Source of the DNA: Glacieibacterium sp038210595
Lineage (GTDB): Bacteria; Pseudomonadota; Alphaproteobacteria; Sphingomonadales; Sphingomonadaceae
DNA: 64,000 bases
NCBI GenBank assembly: GCA_038210595.1
Contig: JBBQWN010000012.1
Location: forward strand, 1 to 64,000
Direction of reading: 5' to 3'
The translations under genes and the position numbers were made by a program. Every line of letters begins with the position of its first letter. Position 1 is the stretch's first letter. A model generated the notes under the pieces. That model was given only the letters and a program-made list of their open reading frames with translations, was not told the origin of the DNA and searched no databases. This document shows, piece after piece, positions 9,887 to 19,183 of the stretch.

Positions 9887-11320
9887 CTATTCCGCCGGGT
9901 TCAGGGCGGCGTCGGGGCGGTGCCCGGCGGCGGGGGTGATGCCCGCGGCGCGGTGCGGGCCGCCCTCGACGATGCCGGTTTCTCCGGGATGGGGCGCCTC
10001 CCCCATCAGCCGCAGGATGAACCAGGTGCCGACCCCGAAGGCGGCGAAATAGACCAGGATGAAGGCGAGCAGTGATGCCGCGACCGCCGGCGCACTGACC
10101 GGTGACAGCGAATCGGCGGTCCGCAGCAGGCCGTAGACCGTGTACGGCTGCCGCCCGCTCTCGGTCGTCGCCCAGCCGCACAGCACCGCGACAAAGCCCG
10201 ACGGCCCCATCACCACCGCCGCCCGGTGCAGCCACGGCCAGTCGTAGAGCCGCCCGCGCACCCGGGCGAGCAGGCTCCACACCCCGAGCGCCAGCATCGC
10301 CAGGCCGATGGCGACCATGATCCGGAAGGTCCAGAAAACGATCCGCACCGGCGGCCAGTCCTTCTTGGGGAAGGCGTCCAGCCCGGCCAGTGGCGCATTC
10401 TGGTCATGCTCCAGGATCAGCGAGCCGAGCTTCGGGATCTCGACCGCGTGGCGCATCACCCCGGCCTGGTCATCGGGAATACCGAACAATGTCAGCGGCG
10501 CGCCGTCCTTGTAGGAGCGGTAATTGCCCTCCATCGCCGCCACCTTGGCGGGCTGATACTTCAGCGTGTTGAGGCCGTGTTCGTCGCCGGCGAGGATTTG
10601 CAGCGGCGCGACCAGCGCCGCCATCCACATCGCCATCGAGAACATGATCCGGGCGCCCTCGGTGCGATGCCCCGGCTCGCGGCGCCCCTTCAGCAGATGC
10701 CACGCCCCGACGCCGCCGACGACCAGTGCGGTGGTCAGATAGGCCCCCAGCACGGTGTGGACGAGACGGAACGGCATCGACGGGTTGAAGATCACGGTCA
10801 GCCAGTCGAGCGGGACGAACTGCCCCTGCGCATTGATGCCATGCCCCTGCGGCGTGTGCATCCAGCTGTTGACCACGATAATCCAGAACGCCGAGATCGC
10901 GGTGCCGATGGCGACCATCAGCGTCGCGGTGAAATGCAGCCCCTTGCCGACCCGGTCCATGCCGAACAGCATGACGCCCAGGAAACCCGCCTCCAGGAAG
11001 AACGCGGTCAGCACCTCATAGGCCATCAGGGGGCCGATCACCGGCCCCGCCTTGTCGGCGAACTGCGCCCAGTTGGTGCCGAATTGATAGGCCATGACGA
11101 TGCCCGACACGACGCCCATGGCGAAGGTGATGGCAAAGATCTTCAGCCAGTATTTGAACAGGTCGTGATAGACGCCGCGTCCCGTCACCAGCCACAGCCC
11201 CTCGAGCACCGCCAGGTAGGACGCCAGGCCGATCGAGAACGCCGGGAAGATGAAATGGAACGACACCGTGAAGGCGAACTGCGCCCGGGCGAGGTCGAGC
11301 GCGGTGATCCCGTCCATCAT
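9887..11320 (-). CDS. cydA: Cytochrome bd-type ubiquinol oxidase subunit I
   Basis: A 477-residue inner-membrane subunit that binds the haems and ubiquinol and reduces O2 to water without pumping protons. Family signatures are ARAQFAFTVSFHFIFP at the start, the haem-binding His in SFHFIFP, the EHDQNAPLAGLDAF segment of the Q-loop region, and GWATTESGRQP near the C-terminus. The length and DUF2474 neighbour suit the CioA-like short-Q-loop type, which is less cyanide-sensitive; that subtype is inferred. It is divergent from fhs across a 79-bp gap that must hold both promoters. Confidence 0.96.
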   Translation of the reverse strand: MMDGITALDLARAQFAFTVSFHFIFPAFSIGLASYLAVLEGLWLVTGRGVYHDLFKYWLKIFAITFAMGVVSGIVMAYQFGTNWAQFADKAGPVIGPLMAYEVLTAFFLEAGFLGVMLFGMDRVGKGLHFTATLMVAIGTAISAFWIIVVNSWMHTPQGHGINAQGQFVPLDWLTVIFNPSMPFRLVHTVLGAYLTTALVVGGVGAWHLLKGRREPGHRTEGARIMFSMAMWMAALVAPLQILAGDEHGLNTLKYQPAKVAAMEGNYRSYKDGAPLTLFGIPDDQAGVMRHAVEIPKLGSLILEHDQNAPLAGLDAFPKKDWPPVRIVFWTFRIMVAIGLAMLALGVWSLLARVRGRLYDWPWLHRAAVVMGPSGFVAVLCGWATTESGRQPYTVYGLLRTADSLSPVSAPAVAASLLAFILVYFAAFGVGTWFILRLMGEAPHPGETGIVEGGPHRAAGITPAAGHRPDAALNPAE

Positions 11321-11399
11321 GCGTGGCCCTTAGCACGAGAGTACCCGCTCGCGCGCCCTGTCATTTGTCGCCTCGCGCCGGTTCGTGCATCAAGCCGCC

Positions 11400-13070
11400 A
11401 TGTCGATCGACCTCGAAATCGCCCGCGCCGCAACGCTGTTGCCCATCGCCGAGGTCGCCGCGCGCGCCGGCATTCCCGAGGCGGCGCTCGAACCCTATGG
11501 CCGGCACATCGCCAAGCTGACGCGGCCGTTCGTCGAAGGACTGGCGGGGGCCGCGCCCGGCAAGCTGATCCTGGTCACCGCGATCAGTCCGACGCCGGCC
11601 GGCGAAGGCAAGACCACCACCACCATCGGCCTCGGTGATGCGCTCAACCGCATCGGGCGGCGCACGGTGATCGCGCTGCGCGAGCCGTCGCTCGGCCCGG
11701 TGTTCGGCCGCAAGGGCGGCGCGACCGGCGGCGGCCATGCCCAGGTCGTGCCGATGGAGAAGATCAACCTCCACTTCACCGGCGATTTCCACGCCATCGG
11801 CGCGGCACACAACCTGCTCGCGGCACTGGTCGACAATGCGATGTACTGGCGCACCGTCGACATCGACCCGCGCAAGGTGACGTGGCGGCGGGTGGTCGAC
11901 ATGAACGACCGGGCGCTGCGCCAGATCACGCTGGCGCTCGGCGACGGTCGCAACGGCTATGTCCGCGAAGGCGGCTTCGACATCACCGTCGCCAGCGAGG
12001 TGATGGCGATCTTCTGCCTGGCGGACGGCCCGGCCGACCTGATCGACCGGCTGGCACGGATCGTCGTCGGACGCACGGCGACGGGCGCGCCGGTGACCGC
12101 GGCGGCGTTCGGCGCGCCGGGAGCGATGGCGGCGCTGCTCGCCGATGCCCTGCAGCCCAATCTCGTCCAGACGCTGGGCGGCTCGCCGGCGCTGGTCCAC
12201 GGCGGGCCGTTCGCCAATATCGCGCACGGCTGCAATTCGGTGATCGCGACACGCGCCGCGCTGGCGCTGGGCGAGTTCTGCGTCACCGAAGCGGGCTTCG
12301 GCGCCGATCTCGGCGCGGAGAAGTTCCTCGACATCAAGTGCCGGGCGACCGGCCTTGCGCCCGCAGCGGCCGTCGTGGTGGCAACGGTGCGGGCGCTGAA
12401 GATGCACGGCGGCGTCGCCAGGGACGCGCTCGGCCCCGAGGATGTCGGCGCGCTGGAACGCGGCTTCGCCAACCTGGCGCGCCACGTCGACAACCTGCGC
12501 GGCTTCGGGTTGCCGGTGGTGGTCGCGGTCAATGCCTTCGCGGGCGACACCGCGGCGGAGCAGGCGCGGCTGCTCGACCTGTGCGCCGGCATCGGCATCG
12601 ACGCGCATCTGTGCACCCACTGGGCCGACGGCGGCGCGGGGGCGGAGGGGCTGGCGCACGCGGTCGCGGCGCTCGCCGATGCCAACCCGGCACCCGCGGT
12701 CGACCTGCTCTATCCCGACGACTTGCCGCTCGCCGACAAGATCCGCACCGTCGCGCGCCGCATCTACCGCGCCGCCGATGTGGCGTTCGGCGCGCATGTC
12801 GAGCGCGACCTCGCCCGCTTCGAGGCGGAGGGTGCGGGCCGCTTCCCGGTGTGCATGGCCAAGACGCCCTATTCGTTCAGCGCCGACGAGGCCGCGCTGG
12901 GCGCGCCCGAGGGCTTCGTGCTGCCGGTCGAGGCGGTGCGGCTGTCGGCGGGCGCGGGCTTCGTGGTGGCGCTGTGCGGTGCGGTCAACACCATGCCCGG
13001 CCTGCCGCGCGTGCCGGCCGCCGCGCATATCACGCTCGGGCTCGATGGCCGGATCGAGGGGCTGTCATGA
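11400..13070 (+). CDS. fhs: Formate-tetrahydrofolate ligase
   Basis: A 556-residue enzyme that ligates formate to tetrahydrofolate with ATP, giving 10-formyl-THF for one-carbon metabolism. The ATP site TPAGEGKTT is at 65-73, followed by the conserved EPSLGPVFGRKGGATGGG and NLHFTGDFHAI segments. I chose ATG 11400 because the protein then opens MSIDLEIARAA, aligned with the family; a GTG at 11385 would add five residues. Its stop overlaps the next start (ATGA at 13067), so the outer-membrane channel gene is translationally coupled to it, an unusual pairing. Confidence 0.97.
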   Translation: MSIDLEIARAATLLPIAEVAARAGIPEAALEPYGRHIAKLTRPFVEGLAGAAPGKLILVTAISPTPAGEGKTTTTIGLGDALNRIGRRTVIALREPSLGPVFGRKGGATGGGHAQVVPMEKINLHFTGDFHAIGAAHNLLAALVDNAMYWRTVDIDPRKVTWRRVVDMNDRALRQITLALGDGRNGYVREGGFDITVASEVMAIFCLADGPADLIDRLARIVVGRTATGAPVTAAAFGAPGAMAALLADALQPNLVQTLGGSPALVHGGPFANIAHGCNSVIATRAALALGEFCVTEAGFGADLGAEKFLDIKCRATGLAPAAAVVVATVRALKMHGGVARDALGPEDVGALERGFANLARHVDNLRGFGLPVVVAVNAFAGDTAAEQARLLDLCAGIGIDAHLCTHWADGGAGAEGLAHAVAALADANPAPAVDLLYPDDLPLADKIRTVARRIYRAADVAFGAHVERDLARFEAEGAGRFPVCMAKTPYSFSADEAALGAPEGFVLPVEAVRLSAGAGFVVALCGAVNTMPGLPRVPAAAHITLGLDGRIEGLS

Positions 13071-13855
13071 GGGCGCTGCTGCTCGCGGCGCTGCTCGCCG
13101 CGACGCCGGCCCTGGCAGGCGACCTGCGCGACCTCTGCCCCGACCGGCCGGGCCTCGATACGCCGCCGTGCATCGTCGACAAGGGCCATGTCCTGGTCGA
13201 GGCCGGGCTGGGCGACTGGCAACACGACCGCACCGCGACGACCGTCACCGACACGGTCACCGCCGGCGACCTGCTGGCCCGGGTCGGAGTCACCGACCAT
13301 CTCGAGCTGTTCGCCGGGTGGACCGCTTATGGCCACGAGCGCGTCCGCGACCGCCCGTCGGGGACGATCCGCCGCCGCCACGGCACCGGCGACGTGACGC
13401 TCGGCTTCAAGCAGTCGCTGCTCAACCCGGGCGGCGACGGGGCCAGCATCGCCGTGCAGGGCTTCGTCACCGCACCGACCGGCACCAGCGGCTTCGGCGC
13501 CGGCGGCTGGACCGAGGGTATCCTGGTACCGCTCCGGTTCGCCCTCCCCGCCGGCTTCACCCTGGCCCTGACCCCGGAGGCCGAACGATCAGCAAATACA
13601 CAACGTCGCGGTCATCACGCGCAATGGACGATGGTCGGCGGCATCGGTCACGACCTCGGCCAGGTCAGCGCGCAGGTCGAGCTGCTGGTCAGCCGCGACG
13701 ACGACCCCGGCGCCCGCACGACGCAAGCGCTCGCCGGCCTCAACCTGTCGTGGCAACCGGCCGACAGCCTGCAGCTCGATGCCGAGGTCGATGCCGGTCT
13801 GAACCGCGACGCACCCGACGTCCGAATCGCGCTCGGCCTGTCCCGGCGCTTCTGA
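13067..13855 (+). CDS. Outer-membrane channel-like protein (phenol meta-degradation family type)
   Basis: A 262-residue exported protein: signal peptide MRALLLAALLAATPALAG, then a CPDRPG motif and alternating beta strands ending in aromatic LGLSRRF, a typical outer-membrane C-terminal signature. The opening (DLCPDRPGLDTPPCIVDKGHV) and the GTGDVTLGFKQSLL segment fit the transporter family named after the meta-pathway of phenol degradation. Substrate unknown. The ATG overlaps the fhs stop by four bases, implying coexpression with formate-THF ligase although no functional link is obvious. Two Cys near the N-terminus may form a disulfide. Confidence 0.78.
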   Translation: MRALLLAALLAATPALAGDLRDLCPDRPGLDTPPCIVDKGHVLVEAGLGDWQHDRTATTVTDTVTAGDLLARVGVTDHLELFAGWTAYGHERVRDRPSGTIRRRHGTGDVTLGFKQSLLNPGGDGASIAVQGFVTAPTGTSGFGAGGWTEGILVPLRFALPAGFTLALTPEAERSANTQRRGHHAQWTMVGGIGHDLGQVSAQVELLVSRDDDPGARTTQALAGLNLSWQPADSLQLDAEVDAGLNRDAPDVRIALGLSRRF

Positions 13856-13953
13856 CGCCCTTGACCGCGGGGTTGCGAAGCGCCAACGCTAACGCCTTGA
13901 GGATTGGTGCGGCGAGCGGGAACCCGCGGTCGTGCCCGCGAGGGGAAGACATA

Positions 13954-15531
13954 GTGGCGAACTGGCGGATCAAGTCGCTCGACGCGATTCTGGCAACGGC
14001 GGAAAAGAAATCCCTGCACCGCAGCCTCGGCGCGTTCCAGCTGACTATGCTCGGCATCGGCGGCATCATTGGCACTGGCATCTTCGTGCTGACCGCCGAA
14101 GCCGCACAAGTCGCGGGGCCGGGAATGTTGCTCAGTTTCGTGCTGTCGGCGATCGTCTGCGGACTGGCGGCGTTGTGCTACGCCGAACTGGCCTCGATGG
14201 TCCCGGTCGCGGGCTCTGCCTATACCTACAGCTATGCGACGTTTGGCGAGATCCTCGCTTGGGTCGTCGGCTGGGCATTGGTGCTCGAATATGCCGTCGC
14301 CGCCTCCGCCGTTGCCGTCGGCTGGTCGGGCTATGCGGTCGGCGTTCTGGAGAACCTCGTCGGCGTCCATGTTCCCAGCATCATCGCCAATGGCGACGGC
14401 GTCATCGCACGCATGACCCTGCTGTTTTACCCGATGACCCCCGAGCTGCAGGTCGCGCTCGACACCGGCGGCCTCATCAACCTGCCCGCGGTCATCATCT
14501 CGTTGGCGGTGACGGCCTTGCTGGTTGTCGGCACCAAGGAGAGCGCCAGCGTCAATTCGGTGCTGGTGGTGGTCAAGATCCTCGCCCTGACCGCCTTCAT
14601 CGCGCTCAGCGTGCCGGCGATCCAGAGCCAGAACTTCATTCCGTTCGCGCCGCTGGGCACCGGCGGTATCGTCAGCGCGGCGTCCATCATCTTCTTCGCG
14701 TTCGTTGGCTTCGACGCGGTGTCGACGGCGGCTGAGGAGACCAAGGACCCGCAACGGAACGTGCCGATCGGCCTGATCGGCAGTCTCGTAATCTGCACGA
14801 TCTTTTACCTGCTGGTCGGTGCGGGCGCGATCGGCAGTTTCGGCGCCCAGCCGGTTATCGGCCCCGACGGCGCCGGCCTCGTCCCCGGCTCGCCGGCGCT
14901 TGTTGCCCAGTGCAACCTCGACGGCAATGTCCTTCTGGTCTGCTCCAAGGAGGCGCTGGCGCACGTACTGCGCTCGATCGGGCATCCCGCAATCGGCAAC
15001 ATGCTGGGCCTCGCCGCCGGCTTCGCGCTGCCGTCGGTCGTGTTGATGATGATGTACGCACAGACCCGAATCTTCTTCGTGATGTCGCGCGACGGCCTCC
15101 TGCCGACGTCGCTGTCAAAGGTCCACCCGCGCTTCAAGACGCCGCACGTCATCACGATCGTCACCGGCATCGGCGTCTCGATCGCGGCCGCCTTCTTCCC
15201 GGTCGGGGCGCTGGCCAGCGTGTCGAACGGCGGCACGCTGTGCGCGTTCTTCTTCGTCGCGCTGGCCATTATGGCGCTGCGCCGCTCCAACCCCGAGCGC
15301 AAGCGTGCCTTCCGCACCCCGGCGGTGTGGGTGGTGGCACCGCTTGCCGCCGCCGGCTGCGTGCTGCTGTTCCTGTTTCTGTCGATGACCGCCAAGTTGG
15401 TGTTTTTCGGCTGGGCGCTGGTCGGGCTCGTGTTCTATTTTCTCTACGGCCGAACCCGCTCCAATGTGGCGCGGGGCATCGTCGAGAGCCACGATCTCCC
15501 TGATTCGCCATCGGCAGCGGCCAAGGCCTGA
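13954..15531 (+). CDS. APC-family amino acid permease (cationic amino acid transporter type)
   Basis: A 525-residue inner-membrane transporter with about 12-14 hydrophobic spans. It opens with LTMLGIGGIIGTGIFVLT, the GIG(A/G)xIGTGIFV signature of the amino acid-polyamine-organocation superfamily, and keeps FFAFVGFDAVSTAAEETKDP, typical of the CAT/YhdG subgroup. A loop with GPDGAGLVPGSP and two Cys lies between later helices. GTG at 13954 is preceded by GAGGGGA. It probably imports an amino acid; which one cannot be said. Confidence 0.93.
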   Translation: MANWRIKSLDAILATAEKKSLHRSLGAFQLTMLGIGGIIGTGIFVLTAEAAQVAGPGMLLSFVLSAIVCGLAALCYAELASMVPVAGSAYTYSYATFGEILAWVVGWALVLEYAVAASAVAVGWSGYAVGVLENLVGVHVPSIIANGDGVIARMTLLFYPMTPELQVALDTGGLINLPAVIISLAVTALLVVGTKESASVNSVLVVVKILALTAFIALSVPAIQSQNFIPFAPLGTGGIVSAASIIFFAFVGFDAVSTAAEETKDPQRNVPIGLIGSLVICTIFYLLVGAGAIGSFGAQPVIGPDGAGLVPGSPALVAQCNLDGNVLLVCSKEALAHVLRSIGHPAIGNMLGLAAGFALPSVVLMMMYAQTRIFFVMSRDGLLPTSLSKVHPRFKTPHVITIVTGIGVSIAAAFFPVGALASVSNGGTLCAFFFVALAIMALRRSNPERKRAFRTPAVWVVAPLAAAGCVLLFLFLSMTAKLVFFGWALVGLVFYFLYGRTRSNVARGIVESHDLPDSPSAAAKA

Positions 15532-15540
15532 CGTCACCAC

Positions 15541-16923
15541 GTGGGTGCTGCGGTCGTCGCGCTGGCAGTTTTTCACGGGGTTACCCGTGAGGCCCTGGGC
15601 TTTACCGCGACGGGCCTTGCGCTATCGAGCCTGGACAGCCTGATTGTCGATGCGGCCTTCTTCGGCCGCCTCCTCTGGCGGCGGCTCAGCGTCTATACGC
15701 GGCATCCCCGGGCGCGCGCCGACCGGCTGAACGGCCCCGGAGCTGCCTTCGCGATCATCGTGCCCGCCTGGGACGAGGCGGCGGTGATCGGCGCGATGCT
15801 GCGGCGGCTGACCGAGACTCTCGACTATCCGAACTATCATGTCTTCGTCGGCATCTATTCCAACGATGCCGCGACTCGGGCGACGGTCGCCGGGATCGGC
15901 GACCCGCGCATATCGCTCGTCACCTGCGTCCTCCCCGGGCCGACCACCAAGGCCGACTGCCTGAACCACTTGTGGCGCGCTGTCGTCGCTCATGAATGCA
16001 CGGCCGGGTCATTCCAGGCGGTCGTGCTGCACGACGCCGAGGATGTCGTCGACCCCTACGAACTGCGCGTTTTCGACCATCTGATGCCGCGCCTGGCGAT
16101 GGTCCAGCTGCCGGTCGAGCCGCTGATTGATCCGGACTCGCCGTGGATTGCCGGCCATTACCTCGACGAGTTCGCGGAGGCGCATGTCAAGGATGTCGTC
16201 GCCCGCGAAGGCCTAGGTGCCGCGGTGCCGAGCGCGGGGGTCGGCTGCGCCATCCGACGCGACGTGCTGGCACGCATCGCCGACGCCGCTGGCGGCCTGC
16301 CGTTCGACGCCGCCTGCCTGACCGAGGACTATGAGCTCGGGCTAAAGGTCAGGGCGCTGGGCGAAGCGACCGCGCTGGTCCGCATCGCCCGGCCCGGTGG
16401 CGGGGTTGTCGCGACGCGGGAGCACTTCCCCGGCGACCTGGCGGGTGCGCTGCGGCAGAAATCGCGCTGGCTGCTGGGCATCGCCCTCGGTGGCTGGGAC
16501 CGGCTCGGTTGGCGCGGCGGGCTGCCCGACCGGCTGATGCTGCTGCGCGACCGTAAGGGCATTGCGGCGGCGCTGCTGACGGTTGCCGCCTATGTCGTCG
16601 CCGCGCTGGTGCTGATCGACCATGTACTGGCCGGGCTGCTTCCCGAAATGCAGCGGTTCGCGCCGCTGGTTGCACCGGACGGCTGGCTCGACTGGACGCT
16701 GCGCTTCACCACGGCGGCGCTGGTGTGGCGTCTTGTGATGCGCGCCGGCTGTACGGCGCACGTCTACGGCTGGGCGGAAGGTCTGAGCGCGCTGCCGCGT
16801 AGCGTTATGGCAAACTTTATTAACGCGGGCGCGGCATGGGGAGCGATGCGACGCTATATCGACATCAGGCGGGGGGCCGCAATCAGGTGGGACAAGACGG
16901 AGCATCGATTCCCGGCCGAATAA
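15541..16923 (+). CDS. NfrB-like membrane glycosyltransferase (N4 adsorption protein B family)
   Basis: A 460-residue membrane protein with a GT2-type domain: FAIIVPAWDEAAVIGAML near residue 70, DAEDVVDP as the DxD-like metal site, and QKSRWLLGIALGGWDRLGW, a Q/RxxRW-type motif. It is flanked by an N-terminal helix and C-terminal transmembrane segments. This matches the N-terminal glycosyltransferase part of bacteriophage N4 adsorption protein B (NfrB), although the C-terminal MshEN-like part of E. coli NfrB is absent. The start is a GTG at 15541, nine bases after the permease stop, with no strong Shine-Dalgarno sequence. An NfrA-like gene overlaps its end, supporting a secreted-glycan pathway. 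Confidence 0.85.
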   Translation: MGAAVVALAVFHGVTREALGFTATGLALSSLDSLIVDAAFFGRLLWRRLSVYTRHPRARADRLNGPGAAFAIIVPAWDEAAVIGAMLRRLTETLDYPNYHVFVGIYSNDAATRATVAGIGDPRISLVTCVLPGPTTKADCLNHLWRAVVAHECTAGSFQAVVLHDAEDVVDPYELRVFDHLMPRLAMVQLPVEPLIDPDSPWIAGHYLDEFAEAHVKDVVAREGLGAAVPSAGVGCAIRRDVLARIADAAGGLPFDAACLTEDYELGLKVRALGEATALVRIARPGGGVVATREHFPGDLAGALRQKSRWLLGIALGGWDRLGWRGGLPDRLMLLRDRKGIAAALLTVAAYVVAALVLIDHVLAGLLPEMQRFAPLVAPDGWLDWTLRFTTAALVWRLVMRAGCTAHVYGWAEGLSALPRSVMANFINAGAAWGAMRRYIDIRRGAAIRWDKTEHRFPAE

Positions 16924-18128
16924 GGGTCGGGCCGCTGGGGTGCCTGGGACTGCTCGCCGTCGGTTCCGCCGGCTGGGCGGTCGGGCGGATTCCAGACCTT
17001 GCGACACGGGTGACGCGCGACGTCGCGGTCGCGGGCGGCGCGAGCGCGGTGCCGCCAACCGCCGCGCCGACCCCGCCGCAGCTGGTCGCTGCGCCCGCAG
17101 CACCGGCGCCGATCATCATCACGATGCCCGCGCCACCGCCGCCACAGGTCATCATCGTGCGCGACGGCCGGGCAACCGAAGGCGGCGGCCGTTGGGTGAC
17201 GACGGCCAGCGAACCGGCGGAGTTGCGGTGGACCCTGCCGCAAAAGGACAACGCCGCATCGACACCGGCGGCAGCCGCCGACGCCCCTAAGCCGGAGCCG
17301 GTCGCGCAGCAGGCCACCACCGACCAGGCCGGATACACGCTCGCGGCGATGGCCTATGACGATCTCGCCCGCGGCGACCGGCGTGGGGCCGCGACGAAAT
17401 TTGAAAGCGCGCTCGCGGTCGCGCCGGGCGCCGGCAACGCTGAGGCCTGGAAGCGCGAACTGAAGCGCCTCAAGAAGCGCTGGTCGGTGGAGGCGTACAC
17501 CGTGCTGCGCGACGACGGCCCGGCCGGGCTGGCGACACGTCCGCTGCTCGGCGGCGGCCAGGCCGGGGCGCAGATCGCTTATACGCCGATGCCGCTGGCG
17601 CGCCGGCCGCTCTATGCCGTTGTCCGCACCACCACCGCGAACACCGGCGGGTTCAGCCGCACCAGCGGCGGCACGCCGACCTCCCAGGTTGCGGCGGGCC
17701 TCAAATGGCAGGTACTGCCGCAGCTGTCGGTGAGCGGGGAGCGGCTGTTCGCCCTCGACGACGGCAGCCGCGATGCGTGGACGGTGCGGCTGGCCGGCGG
17801 TGTCGCCCACCGCTTCGGCCGGGTGCTGGCCGATGGCTATGCCGAGGCCGGCGTGGTCGGGTTCGCGCACCCCGACTGGTATGCCGGCCTGCAGTCGCGT
17901 GCGGTCCTGCCGTTTAAATTCTGGCAGTGGCAGGTCGAGCCCGGCGTCGGCGTCTGGTCGGCCGTGCAGCACGGCGGCGCGACTGTCAGCCGGGTCGATC
18001 TCGGGCCGACCGTCGCCGTGACCTGGGACCGCTGGAAGGTCCGCGCCAGCGCCGACTACCGCCTCAAGGCCGCCGGCAACGCGCGGCCCGGCAGCGGCCC
18101 GGCAGTGACGATATCGAGTGCGTTTTAA
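16887..18128 (+). CDS. NfrA C-terminal-domain-like outer-membrane protein
   Basis: An exported protein of about 413 residues from the GTG at 16887 (an ATG at 16836 would add 17 residues and overlap more). A hydrophobic signal segment is followed by a Pro/Ala-rich linker with a run of prolines, a TPR-like stretch (LAAMAYDDLARGDRRGAATKFESALA), and a barrel-like C-terminus ending in SSAF. The segment from WSVEAYTVLRDDG to the end resembles the C-terminal domain of NfrA, the N4 phage receptor outer-membrane subunit. It overlaps the NfrB-like gene. Together they probably export or present a polysaccharide, which N4-like phages exploit in other bacteria. Confidence 0.75.
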   Translation: MGQDGASIPGRIRVGPLGCLGLLAVGSAGWAVGRIPDLATRVTRDVAVAGGASAVPPTAAPTPPQLVAAPAAPAPIIITMPAPPPPQVIIVRDGRATEGGGRWVTTASEPAELRWTLPQKDNAASTPAAAADAPKPEPVAQQATTDQAGYTLAAMAYDDLARGDRRGAATKFESALAVAPGAGNAEAWKRELKRLKKRWSVEAYTVLRDDGPAGLATRPLLGGGQAGAQIAYTPMPLARRPLYAVVRTTTANTGGFSRTSGGTPTSQVAAGLKWQVLPQLSVSGERLFALDDGSRDAWTVRLAGGVAHRFGRVLADGYAEAGVVGFAHPDWYAGLQSRAVLPFKFWQWQVEPGVGVWSAVQHGGATVSRVDLGPTVAVTWDRWKVRASADYRLKAAGNARPGSGPAVTISSAF

Positions 18129-18239
18129 GGCGGGGCTAGGTAAATTATAGGATTTGCTTGCGACCCGATTGACGCGACGCGGGAATTGTCTTTACGTCGT
18201 ATGGTGGCCACGGGGCGGCCGCGAATCGGGGGATTTGAG

Positions 18240-18899
18240 ATGCGTTCGGTCGTGCTTGCCGCAGCTTTGTGCTGCGCGGTTGCTCCTTGGACGGTTGCGT
18301 CCGCACAGCAGGCCCTTGTCGTCGGTGCGCCGGCCACGCCCATGCTCCGCGTCGGTACAGAAATTCCTGTCAAAACCCGCACCGAACTGACAACCGAACG
18401 CAAGGCGCTGCGCGCCGGGCAGCGGTTTGAGGTCGAGACAACTGAGCCGGTGATGCTCGGCGGGCAAGTCGTCATTCCGCTCGGCACAACCGGCGTCGGT
18501 GAAGTCACAAGTGTCAGCAACAAGGGCATGTGGGGCAAGTCGGGACATTTCGACGTGCAACTGCTCTATCTGCGCGTCGGGGACCGCCAGATCCGTCTGA
18601 CGGGGAATGCTGATGACAAGGGCAAAGCCGGTGGCGCAGCGGCGGTCGCCGTATCGGCGATCATCTTCCTTCCGGCTGGGTTCTTCATGACGGGAACGAG
18701 CGCTCGCTTGCCGATCGGTACAGTGATCAAAGGCTTTCTGGCCGAAGATTTGCCCGTATCGTTCGCCGGCAGCACGGCACCTGTGCCGCTTGTCGTCGCG
18801 GCCCCGGCCGCACCGGCGGCGGCTGCACCGGTTCCGGTGACCGTCCCCGTCGCACAACCCGCCGGCGCTGAACTGGTTAAGGTCTCGGCCCCGAAATAG
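18240..18899 (+). CDS. Exported protein of unknown function
   Basis: A 219-residue protein with a signal peptide ending near VASAQ, start ATG 18240 six bases after GGGGGA. The mature part has a beta-rich domain (GTEIPVKTRTELTTERKALRAGQRFEVET, then GGQVVIPLGTTGVGEV), a central hydrophobic span of about 20 residues (AAVAVSAIIFLPAGFFMTG) and an Ala/Pro/Val-rich tail. The strand pattern resembles periplasmic TrbI/FlgA-like barrels, but I cannot assign a family. It follows the NfrA-like gene after 110 bases with its own ribosome-binding site, so it may be separately transcribed. Confidence 0.72.
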   Translation: MRSVVLAAALCCAVAPWTVASAQQALVVGAPATPMLRVGTEIPVKTRTELTTERKALRAGQRFEVETTEPVMLGGQVVIPLGTTGVGEVTSVSNKGMWGKSGHFDVQLLYLRVGDRQIRLTGNADDKGKAGGAAAVAVSAIIFLPAGFFMTGTSARLPIGTVIKGFLAEDLPVSFAGSTAPVPLVVAAPAAPAAAAPVPVTVPVAQPAGAELVKVSAPK

Positions 18900-19183
18900 G
18901 CTTGGTCTACGGCGGGCAATACCGCATGTACGGGCCATGAGTGTCGCTGAACCCGCACGCTCGTCAGTGGCAGCAGTGTCGCGCTGCGCCTTCCAAGGCG
19001 TTTGGCATCGGACCAGACGTGGCAATACGGATCGAGTGGCACGGTGACCTGCTGACTGCCCGGCGCATCCCGACCGTTGCCGAGGAGGCCAAACGGCTCG
19101 TCGGTTTCCGGGCGAGCCCGCCGTACTGGCGCGCGGCGCGGCGCTGGCGACTGCGCCCTCTGGTCGTCTAAGTCTGTTAGTCC
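18900..19183. other. Intergenic region without a supported gene
   Basis: This 284-bp stretch lies between the rightward exported-protein gene and the leftward lepA. A GTG-initiated 76-codon frame (18941-19171) exists, but it has no ribosome-binding site and Arg-rich composition, so I do not call it. No clear hairpin terminator is seen. Confidence 0.6.

Noticed and set aside
18941..19171. GTG-started 76-codon rightward frame in the gap before lepA
   Set aside because: No ribosome-binding site, Arg-rich composition, no recognisable fold; similar frames occur by chance at this GC content.
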